Below the pieces are notes generated by a model that saw only the letters and a program-made list of their open reading frames with translations, ran no database searches and was not told the origin of the DNA. A stretch of DNA of 22,927 nucleotides, from NCBI GenBank assembly GCA_035690425.1, contig DASSKO010000178.1, forward strand, positions 1 through 22,927, written 5' to 3'. Source of the stretch: DASSKO01 sp035690425 (lineage in GTDB: Bacteria; Actinomycetota; Actinomycetes; Propionibacteriales; Nocardioidaceae). Shown here one piece after another: positions 14,976 to 21,850 of this stretch; within the stretch, counting starts at the first letter, position 1; every line of letters begins with the position of its first letter. The translations under genes were made by a program, and so were the position numbers.

Positions 14976-15923
14976 ATGCGCTTCGACTCGATGCTCGACA
15001 CCGTCGGCGGCACACCACTGGTCGGCCTGCCGCGGTTGTCGCCGTCGAGTGACGTCCGGCTGTGGGCCAAGCTCGAGGACCAGAACCCGACCGGCTCGAT
15101 CAAGGACCGCGCGGCACTGGCGATGGTCGAGGACGGCGAGAAGCACGGCCGGCTGCGTCCGGGTTGCACGATCCTGGAGCCGACGTCGGGCAACACGGGC
15201 ATCTCGTTGGCGATGGCCGCGAAGCTGCGCGGCTATCGGCTGGTGTGCGTGATGCCGGAGAACACCTCGGCCGAGCGCCGCCAGCTGTTGCAGATGTGGG
15301 GTGCGGAGATCGTGTCCTCCCCGGCGGTGGGCGGGTCCAACGAAGCGGTCCGCGTCGCCAAGCAGCTCGCCGAGGAGCACCCCGACTGGGTGATGCTCTA
15401 TCAGTACGGCAACCCCGCCAACGCGCTGGCGCACTACGAGGGCACGGGGCCGGAGATCTTGGCCGACCTGCCGTCGGTGACGCATTTCGTGGCGGGCTTG
15501 GGCACCACCGGCACGCTGATGGGCGTCGGCCGCTTCTTTCGCTCCGAGGCCCCGCAGGTGCGCGTGGTGGCCGCCGAGCCACGGTACGGCGAGCTGGTCT
15601 ACGGCCTGCGCAACCTGGACGAGGGCTTCGTGCCTGAGCTCTACGACGACTCGCTGATCGACGCCCGGTTCTCGGTGGGTCCGCGCGACGCCGTACGCCG
15701 GGTCCGGGAGCTGCTGGAGACCGAGGGCATCTTCGCCGGCGTATCCACCGGCGCGATCCTGCATGCGGCGCTGGCGCAGGCGGCGAAGTCGACCAAGGCC
15801 GGCGAGCACGCCGACATCGTCTTCGTGGTGGCCGACGGCGGGTGGAAATACCTGTCCACCGGTGCCTATGAGGGCAGCATCGACGAAGCCGAAGACCGCC
15901 TGGAGGGCCAGCTCTGGGCCTGA
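14976..15923 (+). CDS. cysM: CysO-dependent cysteine synthase
   Basis: A 315-aa fold-type II PLP enzyme. Lys43 in NPTGSIKDRA forms the Schiff base, TSGNTG holds the substrate carboxylate and GLGTTGTLMG binds the phosphate of PLP. In the mycobacterial pathway CysM uses O-phosphoserine and CysO-thiocarboxylate rather than O-acetylserine and free sulfide; gene order mec-cysO-cysM supports the same here. It starts 5 nt after the cysO stop. The long C-terminal tail (GWKYLSTGAYEGS onward) is typical of this subgroup. What follows, up to murI, is a degraded foreign-looking gene. Confidence 0.95.
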   Translation: MRFDSMLDTVGGTPLVGLPRLSPSSDVRLWAKLEDQNPTGSIKDRAALAMVEDGEKHGRLRPGCTILEPTSGNTGISLAMAAKLRGYRLVCVMPENTSAERRQLLQMWGAEIVSSPAVGGSNEAVRVAKQLAEEHPDWVMLYQYGNPANALAHYEGTGPEILADLPSVTHFVAGLGTTGTLMGVGRFFRSEAPQVRVVAAEPRYGELVYGLRNLDEGFVPELYDDSLIDARFSVGPRDAVRRVRELLETEGIFAGVSTGAILHAALAQAAKSTKAGEHADIVFVVADGGWKYLSTGAYEGSIDEAEDRLEGQLWA

Positions 15924-15961
15924 TCGCTCCCGGGCGGCGTCCGCTGTGGTAGATCCTCCGC

Positions 15962-15998
15962 GTCCCGGCACGGGTGAAGTACCACGATTTGCCGGGAC
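15962..15998. repeat. inverted repeat left of the frameshifted gene
   Basis: GTCCCGGCA (15962-15970) and TGCCGGGAC (15990-15998) are perfect 9-bp arms around a 19-nt spacer. It shares the 13-mer CCGGCACGGGTGA (15965-15977) with the element on the other side of the pseudogene (17127-17139). Possible roles are a cysM terminator or a mobile-element end. The rest of 15924-16093 shows nothing else. Confidence 0.55.
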
Positions 15999-16093
15999 CG
16001 GGTTCCGTCCACAGGCCGCCCGCATCGCGGCCGGATCCACCGCGACCGCGCCGGGTCTTGATCCGCGTCCGTCGATGGGTCGACAGTGCGGGC

Positions 16094-17100
16094 ATGGTCA
16101 CGCCAGCTGCGTCGAGGCCCGACGGGTTGTTGTTGCGCGCCGAGCGCGTGCAACTGCTGATGGCGGTCGCGGCGGAACAGGCCGGCATCGTCGCGCGTCG
16201 GCAGGTGCTCGCCCACGGCCTCACCGACGAGTGGATCGAGCATCGCATTGCGGTGCAGCGCTGGCGACGCGTCCATCCAGGTGTCTATGCGACCTTCACC
16301 GGTCCGCTGCCCGACGACGCGCGGCAGTGGGCCGCAGTGCTGTGCGCCGGCCGCGGCGCTGCGTTGGCCGGTGAGACCGCTCTGGGGCTCTGGATGCCGC
16401 GGCCGACGCCGACCGGCGCGGAGCCGACGATCGTGGTCGCCGTCGACAGCTCCCGCAAGTTCCAGTGCCCGGACGGTGTCGATACGTGGCGGGTCAGCAA
16501 CCTGCACCGATACGTCCACCCCGCACGCACACCGCTTCGCCTGCGGCTGGAGGCGGCGGTGATCCTGACCGCTTCGCGGAGGCGGTCGGCGGATGCTGCG
16601 ATCGGTGTCATCGCCGATGCGTGTCAGTCGCACCAGACGACGCCAGGGCGGCTCGTCGCCTCGTTGCTGGAGATGCCACGCACCCTGCGCCACCGGCGGT
16701 TGCTGCTCGAGATCCTCGAGGATGTCGCCAGCGGCGCATACTTCTACCTCGAGGTCCGCTACCTGCGCGATGTGGAGCGGCCGCACGGGCTTCCCACCGG
16801 CAAACGCCAGCGTCGCGTGCGGGCCGGGAAGCCAGCTGCTTCCGAGACGTCGAGTACCTCGGATACGACGTCGTCGCCGAGCTCGACGGTCGCCTCGGTC
16901 ACGAATCCTACGACGACCGCCGCCACGACATGGACCGCGACAACACGGCGAGCCGTGGTGGCAGGACGACGATCCGGGTCGGACATCGCCAGGTCGTGCG
17001 AACGGCATGTGCCACCGCCGACGTCGTCGCGGCGATCCTCCGGAGCAAGGGCTGGGCGGGTCGCGCGCGCCGGTGCGGACCCGGTTGCGCGATCGACTGA
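16094..17100 (+). pseudogene. frameshifted AbiEi/DUF559-like protein gene
   Basis: The first part (16094 to about 16830) encodes a protein with an AbiEi-like N-terminus (QAGIVARRQVLAHGLTDEWI, then WRRVHPGVY) and a middle region of the kind often fused to a DUF559/Vsr-like nuclease fold. After RQRRVRAG the frame turns to low-complexity Ser/Thr sequence. The homologous continuation (CFRDVEYLGYDVVAELDGRL through AAILRSKGW) is in the next frame back and ends at TGA 17098-17100. A -1 shift between about 16826 and 16843, such as a single-base loss, joins the two. No slippery heptamer is evident. In M. tuberculosis this position holds a rhomboid-like gene (Rv1337), so this is an insertion or replacement. 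Confidence 0.75.
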
Positions 17101-17113
17101 CGAAAGCGCGGTC

Positions 17114-17141
17114 GATCACCCGGGTGCCGGCACGGGTGATC
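17114..17141. repeat. inverted repeat right of the frameshifted gene
   Basis: GATCACCCG (17114-17122) and CGGGTGATC (17133-17141) are perfect arms around 10 nt; the overlapping GTGCCGGCAC (17124-17133) is itself a palindrome. It repeats the 13-mer CCGGCACGGGTGA found left of the gene. It ends 49 bp before the murI -10 element and may act as a terminator. Confidence 0.6.
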
Positions 17142-17190
17142 CTCCACACTTCCACGGCTGATGGTGCGTCGGTCTGGGGGGATCGGGTCG

Positions 17191-17203
17191 TAGTCTGTCG
17201 GGC
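17191..17203 (+). promoter_or_regulatory. leaderless -10 element of murI
   Basis: TAGTCT (17191-17196), 7 nt, then GTG at 17204. The pattern fixes the start and shows that murI has its own promoter downstream of the pseudogene. Confidence 0.55.
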
Positions 17204-18010
17204 GTGGCAGACGCACCCATCGGCATCTTCGACTCCGGCTTCGGCGGGCTCACCGTCGCACGCGCGGTGCTCGACCAGCTGCCGCACGAGCCGGTGCTGT
17301 ATCTCGGCGACACCGCGCGCCAGCCTTACGGGCCGCAGCCGATCGGTGACGTGCGCGAGTATGCGCTGGAGTGCCTGGACCACCTGGTCGACCAGGGCGT
17401 GAAGATGCTGGTGATCGCGTGCAACTCCGCCAGCGCCGCGGTCCTCCGCGACGCCCGGGAGCGCTACGACGTACCTGTGGTCGAGGTGATCCTCCCCGCC
17501 ACCAGACGTGCCGTCGCCGCCACCCGCAGCGGCCGAGTCGGTGTCATCTGCACGCGTGCGACCGCGGCCAGCATGGCCTACGACGATGCCTTCGCGGCGG
17601 CGCCGCAGGTGCAGCTGAGCACCCGCGCCTGCCCCCGGTTCGTGGAGTTCGTCGAGCGGGGGGTGACCAGCGGTCCCGACCTGCTCGCCGTCGCGCACGA
17701 CTATCTCGACCCGCTGCTCGCCGACGGCATCGACACCCTGGTGCTGGGCTGCACGCACTATCCGCTGCTGACCGGCGTCATCTCCTATGTGATGGGAGAC
17801 GCAGTGACACTGGTGTCGAGCGCGGAGGAGACCGCCAAGGACGTCTACGCCCGGCTCGTCCGCCACGGCCTGGCCCGCGACGAGAGCCTGCCCGCTCCGG
17901 TGCACCGGTTCCTCACCACCGGCCAGCCCGCGGAGTTCCGTGACGTGGGTCAGCGCTTTCTCGGCCCCGAGCTCGACTCGGTCGACCAGTTCGCCTGGGT
18001 CGGCGTATGA
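17204..18010 (+). CDS. murI: glutamate racemase
   Basis: This 268-aa cofactor-independent racemase supplies D-glutamate for peptidoglycan. The two catalytic cysteines are Cys73 in ACNSAS and Cys183 in GCTHYPLL, with Asp10-Ser11 in IFDSGFGG and His185 beside the second cysteine. The GTG start is supported by the -10 element 7 nt upstream and by MADAPIGIFDSG aligning with the normal N-terminus. The TGA overlaps the next gene's ATG as ATGA. In M. tuberculosis it also precedes an Rv1339-type gene. Confidence 0.96.
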   Translation: MADAPIGIFDSGFGGLTVARAVLDQLPHEPVLYLGDTARQPYGPQPIGDVREYALECLDHLVDQGVKMLVIACNSASAAVLRDARERYDVPVVEVILPATRRAVAATRSGRVGVICTRATAASMAYDDAFAAAPQVQLSTRACPRFVEFVERGVTSGPDLLAVAHDYLDPLLADGIDTLVLGCTHYPLLTGVISYVMGDAVTLVSSAEETAKDVYARLVRHGLARDESLPAPVHRFLTTGQPAEFRDVGQRFLGPELDSVDQFAWVGV

Positions 18011-18765
18011 GGCTCACCGTCATCGGCATGTCGGGCTCCTATCCCAGTGCCGACTCGCCGGCGTCCTGCTATCTCGTCGAGGCGGGGCACGACGGCCGGA
18101 CCTTTCGGCTCCTGCTCGACCTCGGCAGCGGCTCGCTCGGACCGCTGCAGCGATACATCGACCTGGCCGACATCGACGCGGTGCTGCTCAGCCACCTGCA
18201 CGCCGACCACTGTCTGGACATGTGCGGGCTCTACGTCGCGCGCAGGTACTACGCCCCCGCAGAGGCACCACCGATCCCGGTCTACGGCCCGACGGGTACG
18301 CCGGGGCGACTGGCCCGTGCCTACGATCTGCCACCGAGTCCGGGGATGACTGCGGAGTTCGACTTCCAGCAGTTCCCGGAGGCGCCGTTCTCGGTGGGCC
18401 CGTTCACGGTGACCGCGACCCGGGTGGTGCATCCCGTGGCGGCGTTCGCGCTGCGCATCGAGTCGCGCGGCAGCACGTTGGCATACAGCGGCGACAGCGG
18501 ATCCTGTGACGCGCTCACGAAGGTCGCCCGGTCGGCTGACCTGTTCCTGTGCGAGGCGTCCTTCGTGGAAGGCGCCGACAACCCACCTGACCTGCACCTG
18601 ACGGGCAAGCAGGCCGCCGAGCACGCGACCCGCGCAGGGGCGGCGCGGCTGGTGCTGACCCACGTCCCGCCGGCCGTCGACCCGCAGCGAGTGCTCGACG
18701 ACGCACGACCGGCCTTCGACGGCCAGATCGACCTCGCGGCCACCGGAGCGACGTACTCGCTCTGA
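18007..18765 (+). CDS. Rv1339-like metallo-beta-lactamase-fold phosphodiesterase
   Basis: A 252-aa soluble metallo-beta-lactamase-fold enzyme with His63-x-His65-x-Asp67-His68 (HLHADH), further ligand candidates in VVHPVAAF, and YSGDSGSCDAL and LTHVPP later on. It is the positional and sequence counterpart of mycobacterial Rv1339 between murI and rph, which has been reported as an atypical cyclic-AMP phosphodiesterase. A role in cAMP turnover is therefore likely, but the fold also covers RNase Z-like and other hydrolases. The four-base ATGA overlap with murI indicates coupled translation. Confidence 0.88.
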   Translation: MRLTVIGMSGSYPSADSPASCYLVEAGHDGRTFRLLLDLGSGSLGPLQRYIDLADIDAVLLSHLHADHCLDMCGLYVARRYYAPAEAPPIPVYGPTGTPGRLARAYDLPPSPGMTAEFDFQQFPEAPFSVGPFTVTATRVVHPVAAFALRIESRGSTLAYSGDSGSCDALTKVARSADLFLCEASFVEGADNPPDLHLTGKQAAEHATRAGAARLVLTHVPPAVDPQRVLDDARPAFDGQIDLAATGATYSL

Positions 18766-18804
18766 AGCTGTGGACGGGGCGACGGGGCAGCGACGTGCGC
18801 TCGG

Positions 18805-18817
18805 TAGGGTCGAGGGT
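18805..18817 (+). promoter_or_regulatory. leaderless -10 element of rph
   Basis: TAGGGT (18805-18810), 7 nt, then ATG at 18818. The GAGGG overlapping the spacer is too close to the ATG for a normal ribosome binding site, favouring the leaderless reading. Confidence 0.5.
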
Positions 18818-19537
18818 ATGACTCGTGAGGATGGCCGCGACCCCGCACAGCTGCGCCCCGTGCGCATCACCCGCCACTGGCTCGACCACGCCGCCGGCTC
18901 GGTGCTGGTCGAGTTCGGCCGCACCCGGGTGCTGTGTGCGGCCAGCGCCAGCCCCGGGGTTCCGCGCTGGCGCAAGGACTCCGGCCTGGGGTGGGTGACG
19001 GCCGAGTACGCCATGCTGCCGAGTGCGACCCACACCCGGTCCGACCGCGAGTCGGTCAAAGGCCGCATCGGCGGACGCACACACGAGATCTCGCGGTTGG
19101 TCGGTCGGTCGCTGCGCGCCATCATCGACTACAAGGCTCTCGGCGAGAACACCATCGTGCTCGACTGCGACGTGCTGCAGGCCGACGGAGGCACCCGCAC
19201 GGCTGCGATCACCGGAGCCTACGTCGCACTCGCCGACGCGGTGTCACACCTGCGTGGCAAGGGTTTGCTGAAGGGTGAGCCGCTGATCGGCTCGGTGGCG
19301 GCGATCTCGGTCGGCATCGTCGACGGCGTCCCGCTGCTGGATCTGCCCTATGAGGAGGACGTGCGCGCCGAGACCGACATGAACGTCGTCATGACCGGTG
19401 ACGGGAGGTTCGTCGAGGTGCAGGGCACCGCCGAGGGCGCGCCGTTCGCCAAGGCAGAGCTCGACGCGCTGCTCGAGCTCGGCACGACCGGGTGTGCAGA
19501 GCTGACCCGGCTGCAGGCAGAGACCCTGGCATCATGA
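18818..19537 (+). CDS. rph: ribonuclease PH
   Basis: This 239-aa phosphorolytic 3'-5' exoribonuclease trims tRNA 3' ends and forms a hexameric ring. The single PH domain carries RVLCAASA, GWVTAEYAMLP, the RGGRTHEI-like segment IGGRTHEISRLVGRSLRA, DCDVLQADGGTRTAAITGA (phosphate site GGTRTA at 124-129), and DMNVVMTGDGRFVEVQGTAEG near the C-terminus. The start at 18818 matches family length and the upstream -10 element. Its TGA overlaps the rdgB ATG as ATGA. The pairing rph-rdgB is widespread in actinobacteria. Confidence 0.97.
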   Translation: MTREDGRDPAQLRPVRITRHWLDHAAGSVLVEFGRTRVLCAASASPGVPRWRKDSGLGWVTAEYAMLPSATHTRSDRESVKGRIGGRTHEISRLVGRSLRAIIDYKALGENTIVLDCDVLQADGGTRTAAITGAYVALADAVSHLRGKGLLKGEPLIGSVAAISVGIVDGVPLLDLPYEEDVRAETDMNVVMTGDGRFVEVQGTAEGAPFAKAELDALLELGTTGCAELTRLQAETLAS

Positions 19538-20139
19538 GCCAGGTAGTGCTCGCGACCCACAACCCAGGCAAGCTGGCCGAGCTCCGGCGGATCCTGGAGC
19601 CGTTGGTCACAGGCGTGGACGTGCTCGGCCTCGACGACGTGGCCGACTATCCCGAACCAGCCGAAACCGAGCTGACCTTCGAGGGCAATGCGCTGATCAA
19701 GGCCCGCGCCGCCGTCTCGGCGACGGGGTTGCCCGCGCTGGCCGACGACAGCGGTCTGTGCGTCGAGGCGCTGAACCTGATGCCGGGCGTGCTCTCCGCG
19801 CGCTGGGCCGGGCCCGACAAGAACGACGCGGACAACAACGCACTGCTGCTGAGGCAGCTCACTGGCCTGCCGAGCAGTCGCAGAGGGGCGGAGTTCCGTT
19901 GTTCAGTGGCATTCTACGCTCCCGGCGCCAAGCCGATCGTGCGTCGCGGGGTGATGGCCGGACGGGTCATCCGCGAGCTGCGCGGGGCCGGCGGGTTCGG
20001 CTACGACGCGTTGTTCGTGCCCGAGGGGCATCGGCAGACGACTGCGGAGATGGGTTCGGAGCTCAAGGACGAGTTGAGCCACCGCGGCAAGGCACTTCGT
20101 GCGATCGCACCACAGGTCGCGGCCGCCCTGCAGCGGTGA
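19534..20139 (+). CDS. rdgB: XTP/dITP diphosphatase (Ham1 family)
   Basis: A 201-aa nucleotide-pool cleaning enzyme that hydrolyses non-canonical purine triphosphates (XTP, ITP, dITP) to monophosphate and pyrophosphate. Family motifs are THNPGKLAEL at residues 8-17, LTFEGNALIKARAA, LADDSGLCVEAL, FYAPGAKPI, GFGYDALFVPEGH and SHRGKALRAI. The ATG at 19534 overlaps the rph stop, while an upstream in-frame reading lies within rph. It is the last gene of the rph unit and converges on the tRNA gene 11 nt beyond its stop. Confidence 0.97.
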   Translation: MSQVVLATHNPGKLAELRRILEPLVTGVDVLGLDDVADYPEPAETELTFEGNALIKARAAVSATGLPALADDSGLCVEALNLMPGVLSARWAGPDKNDADNNALLLRQLTGLPSSRRGAEFRCSVAFYAPGAKPIVRRGVMAGRVIRELRGAGGFGYDALFVPEGHRQTTAEMGSELKDELSHRGKALRAIAPQVAAALQR

Positions 20140-20150
20140 GCGATTCTGCG

Positions 20151-20223
20151 TGGGGCCGGTGAGATTCGAACTCACACTGGCACGGACCTAAACCGTGTGC
20201 CTCTGCCATTGGGCTACGGCCCC
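20151..20223 (-). tRNA. class I tRNA gene with UAG anticodon (Leu-type, unusual)
   Basis: The - strand folds as a 73-nt cloverleaf. Acceptor GGGGCCG pairs with CGGCCCC. The D stem is GCCC/AGGC with three good pairs. The anticodon stem is CACGG/CCGTG with loop TTTAGGT, the variable loop is a 5-nt CCAGT, and the T arm GTGAG-TTCGAAT-CTCAC is perfect. The discriminator is A and CCA is not encoded. The anticodon (20188-20190) is UAG, which reads the Leu codon CUA, yet Leu tRNAs normally have a long variable arm. The structure is sound; the amino acid is uncertain. It lies 33 nt downstream of bcp on the same strand. Confidence 0.85.
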
Positions 20224-20256
20224 TCAGCGATCATCCTCCCACCACGCTCATCCGGG

Positions 20257-20727
20257 TCAGACGCCGAGCTCGCGACGCAGCCTAGCGACGTGGCCGGTGG
20301 CCTTCACGTTGTACATCGCGTGCTCGATCTTGCCCTCGGCGTCCAGCACGAACGTCGACCGGATGACGCCGTCGACGACCTTGCCGTACATCTTCTTCTC
20401 GCCGTACGCGGCGTAGGACCGCAGGACGTCCTTGTCGGGGTCGGAGAGCAGGGTGATCGTCAGGTTGTCGCGCTCGCGAAACTTCGACAGCTTCTCCGGC
20501 TTGTCCGGGGAGATGCCGAGCACGGTGATGCCGGCCGCCTGCAGAGCGTCGAGCGAGTCGGTGAAGTCGCACGCCTGGGTGGTGCAGCCAGGCGTCATCG
20601 CAGCCGGGTAGAAGTAGAGGACGACCCGCTGGCCGCGCAGGTCCGTCAGCGACACCTGGTCGCCGGTGTCGGTGGCGAGGGTGAAGTCGGGTGCCTGATT
20701 GCCTGGCTCGAGCTGCTGTCCGGTCAT
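20257..20727 (-). CDS. bcp: thioredoxin-dependent thiol peroxidase (Bcp/PrxQ)
   Basis: A 156-aa monomeric peroxiredoxin that reduces hydrogen and organic peroxides using thioredoxin. The peroxidatic Cys48 is in the motif MTPGCTTQAC, with the resolving Cys53 five residues later as in the atypical 2-Cys PrxQ type. The N-terminal PGNQAPDFTLATDTG and GISPDKPEKLSKF segments are typical. The start at 20727 is preferred because AGGGAGA lies 5-6 nt upstream; an in-frame GTG at 20754 would extend into the putative metal-regulator box. It is divergent from the cbiM operon and is followed by the tRNA gene. Confidence 0.96.
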   Translation of the reverse strand: MTGQQLEPGNQAPDFTLATDTGDQVSLTDLRGQRVVLYFYPAAMTPGCTTQACDFTDSLDALQAAGITVLGISPDKPEKLSKFRERDNLTITLLSDPDKDVLRSYAAYGEKKMYGKVVDGVIRSTFVLDAEGKIEHAMYNVKATGHVARLRRELGV

Positions 20728-20748
20728 GTCTGTCTCCCTCTGGGCTTG

Positions 20749-20765
20749 TTGCACATAGTTTGCAA
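20749..20765. promoter_or_regulatory. candidate Nur/Fur-family metalloregulator box
   Basis: TTGCACATAGTTTGCAA has perfect 5-bp arms TTGCA/TGCAA and matches the Streptomyces Nur consensus tGCaa-N5-ttGCA at nine of ten positions (20750-20764). It lies 90 bp before cbiM, a cobalt/nickel uptake gene, in the divergent region with bcp. A second short dyad TTGC/GCAA overlaps its right side (20760-20773). The regulator identity is inferred. Confidence 0.5.
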
Positions 20766-20785
20766 TTGGGCAATCATGACATCAA

Positions 20786-20818
20786 GAGCCGGGGTGGGGC
20801 GGGGGCCCATCCTGGCTC
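20786..20818 (+). promoter_or_regulatory. stable hairpin in the cbiM leader
   Basis: GAGCCGGGGTGGG (20786-20798) pairs over 13 bp, two of them G-U, with CCCATCCTGGCTC (20806-20818), leaving a 7-nt loop. It is 36 nt before the cbiM ATG and upstream of its Shine-Dalgarno (AAGGGAG). I see no cobalamin-riboswitch or NiCo-riboswitch consensus. Confidence 0.6.
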
Positions 20819-20854
20819 GCAGCCAACCATCCCATCCTCGAAGGGAGCGGCCAC

Positions 20855-21553
20855 ATGCATGTGCCGGACGGTTTTCTCGACGCGCCTACCTCGGTCGCCA
20901 CCGGCGTCATTGCCGCCGGAGGGGTGGCGGTGGCCCTGCGGGGGGCACGCAGGGAGCTCGACGACCGCACCGCGCCGATGGCCGGACTGGTGGCCGCATT
21001 CGTGTTCGCGGTCCAGATGCTGAACTTCCCGGTGGGCTTCGGCACCAGCGGACATCTGATGGGCGGTGCGCTCGCGGCCGTCCTCGTCGGCCCGTGGACG
21101 GGCGTGCTCTGCCTCTCGGTCGTCCTGGTGGTTCAGTCGCTGCTGTTTGCCGACGGCGGCGTCACCGCGCTGGGTACGAACATCACGCTGATGGGCCTGG
21201 TCACGGTGGTGGCCGGCTGGCTGGTCTTCCGCGGACTGCTGGTGGTGCTGCCGCGTCGGCTCTCGGTCGTCCCCACCGCCGCTGGCATCGCGGCGCTTCT
21301 GTCGGTGCCCGTGGCAGCTGTGGTGTTCGTCGGTCTTTACCTGGTCGGCGGCACCGTTGACGTGCCGATCGTCCCGTTGACCGCTTCGATGGTGGGCTGG
21401 CATGTGCTGGTCGGAATCGGTGAGGGGGTCATCACCGCACTCACCGTCGGCAGCATCGTCGCGGTGCGTCCCGACCTGGTGTACGGCGCACGGCCCGTGA
21501 TCGGATCCAGCGAGCTGGAGATACGTCCCGGGCTGAAGGAGCAGACGGCATGA
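20855..21553 (+). CDS. cbiM: cobalt/nickel ECF transporter substrate-binding membrane protein CbiM
   Basis: A 232-aa integral membrane S-component. The N-terminus MHVPDGFLD is the hallmark: the free amino group and His2 ligate Ni or Co. Membrane segments follow at about 10-28, 40-60, 68-98, 103-125, 140-163 and 175-210, with HLMGGALAAVLVGPWTG as the conserved second metal-site region (GHLMGG). AAGGGAG lies upstream at a proper distance. The stop overlaps the next gene as ATGA. CbiM-type members prefer Co2+ for B12 synthesis, but NikM-like Ni2+ specificity cannot be excluded, since no cobalamin genes or riboswitch are visible here. Confidence 0.95.
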   Translation: MHVPDGFLDAPTSVATGVIAAGGVAVALRGARRELDDRTAPMAGLVAAFVFAVQMLNFPVGFGTSGHLMGGALAAVLVGPWTGVLCLSVVLVVQSLLFADGGVTALGTNITLMGLVTVVAGWLVFRGLLVVLPRRLSVVPTAAGIAALLSVPVAAVVFVGLYLVGGTVDVPIVPLTASMVGWHVLVGIGEGVITALTVGSIVAVRPDLVYGARPVIGSSELEIRPGLKEQTA

Positions 21554-21849
21554 GGACCAAGCGATTCTTCGTCGTGTTCGCGCTGGCAGCTGTCCTGCTC
21601 GCGGGTGTGGCGAGCTATTTTGCCTCCAGCAGTCCGGACGGGCTGACGAGGGTCGCGGACGACCACGGCATCTCCAAGGCCGAGGAGGAGCACGCGGCCG
21701 AGGGCTCGCCGTTCGCCGACTACGGCACCGAGGGCGTCGACAACAATGCCCTGTCCGGTGGCTTGGCGGGGGTGATCGGGGTCGGTGTCGTGCTGGTGGT
21801 TGCCGGCGGCCTGGCCTTCGTGGTGCGCCGCAAGTCCGACAGAGCCTGA
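21550..21849 (+). CDS. PDGLE-type CbiN/NikN-like subunit
   Basis: A 99-aa protein with one membrane helix near each end (about 5-24 and 70-92) and an extracytoplasmic loop between them. The PDGL motif at 29-32 follows the first helix, the mark of the PDGLE family that partners CbiM/NikM in place of classical CbiN and helps load the metal. The loop contains His39 and a run of acidic residues with His48. It is coupled to cbiM by ATGA and precedes cbiQ by one base after its stop. It is probably required for uptake by the M subunit. Confidence 0.9.
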   Translation: MRTKRFFVVFALAAVLLAGVASYFASSSPDGLTRVADDHGISKAEEEHAAEGSPFADYGTEGVDNNALSGGLAGVIGVGVVLVVAGGLAFVVRRKSDRA

Positions 21850-21850
21850 G

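Noticed and set aside
16826..16843. Programmed -1 ribosomal frameshift in the AbiEi/DUF559-like gene
   Set aside because: No proper X-XXY-YYZ slippery heptamer in the reading frame and no convincing downstream structure. A mutation or sequencing error is simpler.
15866..17905. Long - strand frame across the pseudogene and murI
   Set aside because: Antisense to murI and cysM ends, no family signature and His/Arg/Asp-rich shadow composition.
20766..20854. Cobalamin riboswitch ahead of cbiM
   Set aside because: The B12-box and other conserved blocks are not visible, and the leader is too short at under 100 nt.
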